A DNA stretch of 11,708 nt, taken from Pseudomonadota bacterium. GTDB taxonomy: Bacteria > Pseudomonadota > Gammaproteobacteria > Burkholderiales > Burkholderiaceae_B. Positions 6,633 through 11,708 of the stretch are shown in pieces; the stretch's first letter is position 1; each line of letters starts with the position of its first letter. A program made the translations under genes and the position numbers. Under the pieces are notes generated by a model. It made no database searches. It had not been told where the DNA came from and worked only from the letters and a program-made list of their open reading frames with translations. The stretch is taken from contig JAEYZR010000160.1 of assembly GCA_023427945.1 (NCBI GenBank), positions 1 through 11,708 on the forward strand, read 5' to 3'.

Positions 6633-7316
6633 TCAGATCGGTGCGACAGCCAGGTTGCGCACCGATCCCAGGGCCAACGCAAACAGGGCAAGCGCGCACA
6701 GGCGATACGTCACCTTGGCCCACATGGCGCTGGCCCCGCCGAAGATACGTCCGACGACAGCCGCGCAGAAAAAACACCAGAGCACCGACGAGGTCATGAA
6801 CGCGAGAAAGAACAGCGCGTAATCCGCGAAGACCGGATCGGTGACGCCTACCGCCCCCATCGCGCTGCCAAGAGCGGCCCAGTACACCACGTTCTGCGGA
6901 TTGGTCAGCGAAATCAGGGCCCCGCTTCTCAATGGTGACCGGCCAGCGCCCGGCGTGCGGGCATTGCCTGTCGCAGCCTGATCCGTACATGGCGCGCCTG
7001 CGTCCGGCACCGTGCCTGCGCTGCGCCAGGCATCCCACGCCAGCCACAGCAGATACGCGGCACCTGCCAGCCCGATGGGCCAGCGCAGGCCTTCCTGCTG
7101 AAAAAGAAACCCGACGCCCGCCAGGCCGATGATGGCCCACGTCGCATCGCCCGCCAGCGACCCCAGTTGCACCGCCAGCGCCGGCCGGAACCCGCCGGCG
7201 AGGCCCTGGCGTATCGTCTCGGCCAGAATGGCACCGGGTGCGGCGTTGAAGACCAGCCCCAGCAGAAAGGCGGAAATAAAAAGGCTGAGCATCGAGCCAT
7301 CCATACATCGACTCAT
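6633..7316 (-). CDS. LysE/RhtB family exporter
   Basis: This 227-residue inner-membrane protein belongs to the LysE/RhtB translocator family, which exports amino acids (lysine, homoserine, threonine) or related small molecules. About six hydrophobic segments are seen, near residues 9-31, 43-72, 80-98, 134-156, 163-189 and 201-222. Family landmarks are the first-helix FNAAPGAILAETIRQGL (residues 23-39, the counterpart of the usual GPG motif) and SLTNPQNVVYWAALGS (136-151, matching the conserved NPK-like motif before helix 4). Residues ~99-131 form a Gly/Ala/Pro/Arg-rich loop with little constraint. Substrate cannot be assigned from sequence. In-frame ATGs at 7316, 7304 and 7292 are all possible starts and none has a good ribosome site, so the first 8 residues are uncertain. 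It is divergent from the ABC-F gene across 108 nt, in which I find only a weak TACACT -10-like hexamer (7372-7377, + strand). Confidence 0.9.
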   Translation of the reverse strand: MSRCMDGSMLSLFISAFLLGLVFNAAPGAILAETIRQGLAGGFRPALAVQLGSLAGDATWAIIGLAGVGFLFQQEGLRWPIGLAGAAYLLWLAWDAWRSAGTVPDAGAPCTDQAATGNARTPGAGRSPLRSGALISLTNPQNVVYWAALGSAMGAVGVTDPVFADYALFFLAFMTSSVLWCFFCAAVVGRIFGGASAMWAKVTYRLCALALFALALGSVRNLAVAPI

Positions 7317-7424
7317 TCGTCTGACGAAGACGCCGATTGTAGTGGGCCACGAACGTGCAAGCTCTCCTTGCTACACTAGCGGGTTACTTCGCCTTCGCGC
7401 TTCTTTCGCCGCGCCCTCTCCCCC

Positions 7425-9032
7425 ATGATCCGTTTTCAACACGTCTCGCTTGCCCGCGGGGTCAAACCCCTGCTGGACAACGTCGATCTGCTGCTCAATC
7501 CAGGCGACAAGATCGGCCTGATCGGTGCCAATGGCGCCGGCAAGTCGAGCCTGTTCAGCATGCTGCGCGGTGAACTCGCCCCCGACCAGGGCGAACTGAG
7601 CTACCCGCCGAACTGGCGTCTGGCCTACGTCGCGCAGGAAACCCCTGCGCTGGAACGTTCGGCACTGGACTACGCCATCGATGGCGACACCACGCTGCGC
7701 GCGCTGGAAGCGCAACTGGCGCAACTGGAAAGCCAGCCCGAAACCGCCGAGAACGGCCTGGCCATAGGCGAACTGTACGGCGCGCTGGCCGACGCCGATG
7801 CCTACACGGTGCAGTCGCGCGCCGAGCAATTGCTGACGGGGCTGGGCTTCTCGATGGATCAAATGCATCTGCCTTTGACCCAGTTTTCCGGCGGCTGGCG
7901 CATGCGCCTGAATCTGGCGCAGGCGCTGATGTGCCCCTCGGACCTGCTGCTGCTTGACGAACCCACCAACCACCTGGATCTGGACGCCATTATCTGGCTC
8001 GAGGACTGGCTCAAACGCTATCCGGGCACCCTGGTCATCATCTCCCACGACCGTGATTTCCTGGACGAAGTGGTGGGTGTCATCGTTCACATCGACGAAC
8101 GCAAGCTCAAACGCTATTCGGGCCACTATTCCTCGTTCGAACGCCAGCGTGCCGCGGCGCTGGAGCTGATGGCCGGCCAACAGGAAAAGCAGAAACGCCA
8201 GCGTGCCCACCTGGAATCCTTCATCAACCGCTTCAAGGCCCAGGCCAGCAAGGCGCGCCAGGCACAAAGCCGCATCAAGGCGCTGTCACGCATGGAAGAG
8301 ATCGCCCCGCTGCGTGCGGTGGCCGAGTTTTCTTTCCAGTTCCGCGAACCGGTGCGCGCGCCCGATCCCCTGCTGGTGCTCGATCATGTCGACGCGGGCT
8401 ACCGCAATGCAGAGACAGGCGCGGCCCGCACGATCATCAGCAACATCAACTTTTCACTTCAGACGGGCCAGCGCATCGGCCTGCTCGGCGTGAACGGCGC
8501 GGGTAAATCCACCCTGATCAAGACCATTGCCGGCGAGATCGCGCCCGTGGCGGGCGACGCCACACTGGGCAAAGGTCTGTCCGTGGGCTATTTTGCCCAG
8601 CATCAGGTGGAGATGCTGCGCCATGACGAATCGCCGCTGTGGCACATGAGCAAAATCGCGCCCACCGTGCGCGAACAGGAACTGCGCAACTTCCTGGGGG
8701 GATTCAATTTCGCCGGCCCGATGGCCACCGCGTCGATCCAGCCATTCTCGGGGGGAGAGAAAGCGCGCCTGGCCCTGGCGCTGATCGTGTGGCAGCGCCC
8801 TAATCTGTTGCTGCTGGACGAACCCACCAACCACTTGGATCTCGAGACCCGGGAAGCGCTGACCGAAGCGTTGGCCCAGTTCGAGGGCACGCTGATCCTG
8901 GTCTCGCACGACCGACATTTGCTGCGTGCCACGACCGACGAATTCGTGATCGTCGCAGACGGCCAGGTCAAGCCCTTCGACGGTGATCTGGACGACTACA
9001 AAGCCTGGCTGTTCGCGACCAAGAACGGTTGA
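7425..9032 (+). CDS. ABC-F family ATP-binding protein, YheS type
   Basis: This 535-residue soluble protein has two ABC ATPase domains and no membrane segments. ABC-F proteins bind the ribosome and act in translation or in relief of stalled ribosomes. Domain 1: Walker A GANGAGKS (34-41), signature FSGGWRMRLNLAQAL (154-168), Walker B LLLLDEPTNHLDL (174-186), switch SHDR (207-210). A charged, coiled-coil linker (P-site tRNA interaction motif region) spans ~237-292 and is rich in Lys, Arg and Gln. Domain 2: GVNGAGKS (355-362), FSGGEKARLALALIVWQRPN (441-460), DEPTNHLDL (465-473), SHDR (494-497). Phrases such as VIDGD-like AIDGD, KQAQSRIK-like RQAQSRIK and GYFAQHQ follow E. coli YheS closely. It stops just after the PFDGDLDDYKAWL motif, so the ~100-residue charged C-terminal extension of YheS (637 aa) is missing. 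The ATG has no evident Shine-Dalgarno. Confidence 0.94.
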   Translation: MIRFQHVSLARGVKPLLDNVDLLLNPGDKIGLIGANGAGKSSLFSMLRGELAPDQGELSYPPNWRLAYVAQETPALERSALDYAIDGDTTLRALEAQLAQLESQPETAENGLAIGELYGALADADAYTVQSRAEQLLTGLGFSMDQMHLPLTQFSGGWRMRLNLAQALMCPSDLLLLDEPTNHLDLDAIIWLEDWLKRYPGTLVIISHDRDFLDEVVGVIVHIDERKLKRYSGHYSSFERQRAAALELMAGQQEKQKRQRAHLESFINRFKAQASKARQAQSRIKALSRMEEIAPLRAVAEFSFQFREPVRAPDPLLVLDHVDAGYRNAETGAARTIISNINFSLQTGQRIGLLGVNGAGKSTLIKTIAGEIAPVAGDATLGKGLSVGYFAQHQVEMLRHDESPLWHMSKIAPTVREQELRNFLGGFNFAGPMATASIQPFSGGEKARLALALIVWQRPNLLLLDEPTNHLDLETREALTEALAQFEGTLILVSHDRHLLRATTDEFVIVADGQVKPFDGDLDDYKAWLFATKNG

Positions 9033-9062
9033 CGCCATGCAGGCGCCGGATCCTGGACGCCG

Positions 9063-9110
9063 TGCAGCTTGCAGAGCGCCCGCCACCTCTGTATAAGAGA
9101 GTGCGCTGCA
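9063..9110. repeat. Short inverted repeat flanking the promoter of the PQQ dehydrogenase gene
   Basis: TGCAGC at 9063-9068 is repeated in inverted orientation as GCTGCA at 9105-9110, enclosing the proposed -35 and -10 boxes. A second small palindrome, GGCGT-C-ACGCC (9124-9134), follows in the leader. These could be regulator half-sites or chance; no regulator is encoded nearby. Confidence 0.25.
9069..9097 (+). promoter_or_regulatory. Sigma70-like promoter for the PQQ dehydrogenase gene
   Basis: TTGCAG (9069-9074) and TATAAG (9092-9097, 5 of 6 to the -10 consensus) are separated by exactly 17 nt in the 134-nt gap after the ABC-F gene. Transcription would start near 9104, leaving a leader of about 63 nt. 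This is the best promoter match in the window and suggests the dehydrogenase has its own transcript. Confidence 0.5.
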
Positions 9111-9152
9111 ACTGAATTCCCGAGGCGTCACGCCCGAGCAGGTGCGAGTTCC

Positions 9153-9157
9153 AGGAG
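9153..9157 (+). promoter_or_regulatory. Ribosome binding site deciding the dehydrogenase start
   Basis: AGGAG lies 9 nt before the ATG at 9167. A closer in-frame ATG at 9158 directly abuts the AGGAG with no spacer, so initiation at 9167 is favoured. Confidence 0.65.
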
Positions 9158-9166
9158 ATGACCATC

Positions 9167-11708
9167 ATGAACGACACACGACGCAGTCCCGCCCTCAGGC
9201 TCACCGGGGCCCTGCTGATAGTGCTGGGTGTCGTGCTGCTGTGCGGTGGGATCTGGCTGATTGCGCTGAAGGGTTCATGGTTCTATGCCTTCGCCGGTCT
9301 GATGATGGGCGCATCCGGCCTGATGCTGATGCGTGCGCGGGCCGGCGCGCTGGTGCTTTACGCGCTGCTGGTGGTGGCAACGCTTCTGTGGAGTCTGTGG
9401 GAAGCGGGGCTGGACTGGTGGCCGCTGGCCGCACGCGGCGATGTGATCTTCGTGGTGGGCCTGCTGCTGCTCATGCCATGGGTGCTGAGGAATCTGCGCA
9501 CGCCTTTTCGCATGCCCACGATCAGTGCGCGCCAGAGCTACGGCGGCGTGACGGCCAACACAGGCACCCCCATAGCCGCCCAGAGTTCGGGGCTGCATCC
9601 CTTCAGGGGCGCGGCACTGCCGCTCAGTCTGTCGCTCGCCGCCTTTCTTGCGGTGGCAGTAGGCTCATGGTTCATCGACGTCCATGGCGTGCCAGGCGAA
9701 CTGCCCCGTTCCCAGGTGGCAGACAACTCCGCAGCACGCGCCAACGCGGGAACCCCGGCTCAGAACGGATCGGGTGCCGCGATATCGGCCGACCCTCAGG
9801 ACGGAGAATGGCAGGCCTACGGACGTACGGGCGCCGGGCAACGGTACTCACCCCTGGCACAGATCACGCCCGCCAACGTCGGGCAACTGACCCAGGCCTG
9901 GCGCTACGACACCGGTGATACCCGAGGCCGTCAGGGCGATCCCGAAGAAACCACCTTCGAAGTCACCCCGCTGAAAATCGGGAACCGCCTCTACCTGTGC
10001 ACACCACACCAGTCGGTCATCGCGCTGGACGCCACCACGGGCAATGAAATCTGGCGCTACGACCCGAAAATCCAGGACAAACTGGCGCTGCAACACCTGA
10101 CCTGCCGGGGCCTGTCCTACTCTCCGGGCGCCGGTCGCTCGCCCTTGTCGGGCCTGCCCGCGGCGCTCGCGCCAGCGGGTGCACCGGCCGCGGCGCAGGC
10201 GTCGTCGCCCGCTTCTGCCCAGGCCCCCATGCCTGGCAGCGCAACATCCCACGCCGGTACGGCTCCGGCGGACAAGCCGCCTGCCAACCAGCCCGTTGCC
10301 GCCCGCGACACCAAAAAACACGCACGCTGCGATGCCCGCCTGTTCATGCCCACTGCCGACGGGCGCTTCATTGCCCTGAATCCCGAAGATGGCGCCGTGT
10401 GCACCAACTTCGGCAACGGCACCGGCCAGATCGACCTCTGGGACCGCATGCCCAACGTGAACCCCGGCTCCTACTATTCGACCTCGCCGCCTGTCATCGC
10501 CGCCGGCCTGATCATCGTGGGTGGCACCGTGCTGGACAATGTGTCCACCAAGGAAACGTCAGGCGTCATTCGCGCCTTCGACGTGCAGACCGGGCGCCTG
10601 GTGTGGAACTGGGATGCCGGCAATCCCACGGACACGAAACCGATTGCTGCGGGCCAGAAGTACACGCCCAACTCCCCCAACAGCTGGTCCATATCCAGCG
10701 TGGATGAAAACCTGGGCATGGTGTATGTGCCGATGGGCAACCAGCCACCAGACCAATGGGGCGCCAAGCGCAGCGAGGCCAGCGCACGCTACTCCTCTTC
10801 GGTCGTCGCGCTCGACCTGGCCACGGGCCAGGTGCGGTGGTTCTTCCAGACCGTGCACCACGACCTGTGGGACTACGATGTGCCCGCCCAACCCTCGTTG
10901 CTGGACCTGACCATCAATGGCCAGACGGTACCGGCCCTGGTGCAGCCCACCAAGCAGGGCGAACTGTTCGTGCTGGACCGGCGCAACGGCAATCCCATCC
11001 TGCCGGTGACCGAACGCACCGCACCCAAGAGCACCATCAAGGATGACCGTGCCGCGCCCACTCAGCCCAAATCCCGGCTGTCGTTCGACCCGCCCGTACT
11101 GACGGGAGCCGACATGTGGGGCGTGACGCTGTTCGATCAACTGGCCTGCCGCATTGCCTTTCATCGCCTGCAATACGAAGGGCGTTTTACACCGCCGTCC
11201 CTGAAGGGCTCATTGATCTATCCGGGTAATTTCGGCGTGTTCAACTGGGGCGGGATTGCTGTGGACCCGCAACGGCAAGTGGCGTTCACCACACCCACCT
11301 ACCTCGCTTTCACCTCGACGCTGATCCCACGCAAGGACGACACCACGCTTTACGTTCAGGGCAAGAACCCGCCGGAAGGCAGCCTGCCGGCGCTGAACGA
11401 GAACTTCGGTGCGCCTTACGCCATCAAGCTCAAGCCCTTCGTCTCGCCGCTGGGCCTGCCCTGCCAGGCACCACCCTGGGGCATGATCGCGGGCGCTGAC
11501 CTGACCGATGGCACCATTGCATGGCGCCATGTGAATGGAACCGTGCGCGACAGCTCGCCTGTACCCGCGCCCTTCAAGATGGGTGTGCCCAACCTGGGCG
11601 GCCCCATCATGACAGCGGGCGGCGTGGCCTTTCTGACGGGCACGCTGGACTACTACATCCGCGCCTACGATGTCACCACCGGACGCCAGTTGTGGGAAAG
11701 CCGCCTGC
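9167..11708 (+). CDS. gcd: Membrane-bound PQQ-dependent dehydrogenase, glucose/quinate/shikimate family (3' end outside window)
   Basis: The frame is open from 9167 to the window end (847 codons seen). Five membrane helices (about 12-34, 38-56, 60-77, 92-107, 149-170) anchor a periplasmic quinoprotein beta-propeller from ~213 onward. The order matches E. coli Gcd: GEWQAYGRTGAGQRYSPL, then H310 in LQHLTCRG (E. coli H262, PQQ site), VHHDLWDYD with D569 (E. coli D466, catalytic base), PTKQGELFVLDRRNG with K596 (E. coli K493, PQQ contact) and GADMWGVTLFDQ (647-658). The 27-residue D-K spacing equals that of E. coli. The enzyme oxidises aldoses (or quinate/shikimate) in the periplasm and passes electrons to ubiquinone. 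Two departures: an Ala/Pro-rich insertion at 319-387 and a long TM4-TM5 loop (~108-148). The 796-residue length of E. coli Gcd is already exceeded. Substrate is not proven, so the symbol is tentative. No pqq genes are in view. Confidence 0.92.
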   Translation, partial: MNDTRRSPALRLTGALLIVLGVVLLCGGIWLIALKGSWFYAFAGLMMGASGLMLMRARAGALVLYALLVVATLLWSLWEAGLDWWPLAARGDVIFVVGLLLLMPWVLRNLRTPFRMPTISARQSYGGVTANTGTPIAAQSSGLHPFRGAALPLSLSLAAFLAVAVGSWFIDVHGVPGELPRSQVADNSAARANAGTPAQNGSGAAISADPQDGEWQAYGRTGAGQRYSPLAQITPANVGQLTQAWRYDTGDTRGRQGDPEETTFEVTPLKIGNRLYLCTPHQSVIALDATTGNEIWRYDPKIQDKLALQHLTCRGLSYSPGAGRSPLSGLPAALAPAGAPAAAQASSPASAQAPMPGSATSHAGTAPADKPPANQPVAARDTKKHARCDARLFMPTADGRFIALNPEDGAVCTNFGNGTGQIDLWDRMPNVNPGSYYSTSPPVIAAGLIIVGGTVLDNVSTKETSGVIRAFDVQTGRLVWNWDAGNPTDTKPIAAGQKYTPNSPNSWSISSVDENLGMVYVPMGNQPPDQWGAKRSEASARYSSSVVALDLATGQVRWFFQTVHHDLWDYDVPAQPSLLDLTINGQTVPALVQPTKQGELFVLDRRNGNPILPVTERTAPKSTIKDDRAAPTQPKSRLSFDPPVLTGADMWGVTLFDQLACRIAFHRLQYEGRFTPPSLKGSLIYPGNFGVFNWGGIAVDPQRQVAFTTPTYLAFTSTLIPRKDDTTLYVQGKNPPEGSLPALNENFGAPYAIKLKPFVSPLGLPCQAPPWGMIAGADLTDGTIAWRHVNGTVRDSSPVPAPFKMGVPNLGGPIMTAGGVAFLTGTLDYYIRAYDVTTGRQLWESRL
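10121..10327 (+). other. Ala/Pro-rich low-complexity insertion inside the PQQ dehydrogenase
   Basis: Codons 319-387 encode a stretch dominated by Ala, Pro, Ser and Gly, ending in a basic TKKHAR, between the conserved LTCRGLSY and CDARLFMP segments. E. coli Gcd has about 15 residues here against 69 in this protein. The reading frame is kept, and the H310-D569 distance is 55 residues larger than the E. coli equivalent, which fits a single loop insertion. Confidence 0.75.

Noticed and set aside
9142..9918. 258-codon plus-strand frame overlapping the start of the PQQ dehydrogenase
   Set aside because: Out of frame with the dehydrogenase, whose membrane helices and quinoprotein motifs are unmistakable; the composition is Arg/Ala/Pro-rich shadow.
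10121..10327. Frameshift or mobile insertion in the dehydrogenase gene
   Set aside because: The frame is continuous on both sides, conserved motifs resume at C388, and there are no terminal repeats or target duplications; it is better read as a loop expansion.
1..11708. A new defence, mobile or biosynthetic system
   Set aside because: Every sizeable open frame is accounted for by known families; I find no CRISPR repeats, integrase, transposase, toxin-antitoxin pair, reverse transcriptase or tRNA-linked integration site.

Overview
The window is GC-rich, with dense coding and short intergenic gaps. It looks like a chromosomal segment of a free-living Gram-negative proteobacterium. The gene content (a pga/bps exopolysaccharide operon, a YheS-type ABC-F protein, a membrane PQQ dehydrogenase, cytochrome b561, a LysE exporter) and the style of the proteins suggest a betaproteobacterium of the Burkholderiales, perhaps Alcaligenaceae, where Bordetella carries the equivalent bpsABCD locus. 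The family-level placement is inference; no rRNA or other strong phylogenetic marker is present.

Positions 1-4987 (+ strand) hold the poly-beta-1,6-N-acetylglucosamine (PNAG) operon in the order pgaA (3' part only), pgaB, pgaC, pgaD. The genes are tightly coupled: pgaA/pgaB and pgaB/pgaC each share a 4-nt ATGA overlap, and pgaD starts at a TTG codon 44 nt inside pgaC. PgaC with PgaD polymerises and exports PNAG across the inner membrane, PgaB partly de-N-acetylates (and probably cleaves) it in the periplasm, and PgaA passes it through the outer membrane. The product is a biofilm adhesin.

Positions 5003-7316 hold three small metabolic or transport genes. The first is a crotonase-family protein on the minus strand, convergent with pgaD, whose residues look like an enoyl-CoA isomerase rather than a hydratase. 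The second is a cytochrome b561 on the plus strand, divergent from the first. The third is a LysE/RhtB-type exporter on the minus strand. Positions 7425-9032 (+) encode a YheS-type ABC-F ATPase that lacks the usual C-terminal extension. From 9167 to the window end (+) runs a membrane-bound PQQ-dependent dehydrogenase of the glucose/quinate/shikimate family (Gcd-like). It is preceded by a recognisable sigma70-like promoter and contains an unusual Ala/Pro-rich insertion. Its 3' end lies outside the window.

I see no tRNA, rRNA, CRISPR array, insertion sequence, phage gene or defence cassette, and no new multi-gene system. The window reads as an ordinary core or near-core region. The points worth a second look are departures from family norms in individual proteins. 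No intergenic stretch exceeds 300 nt.
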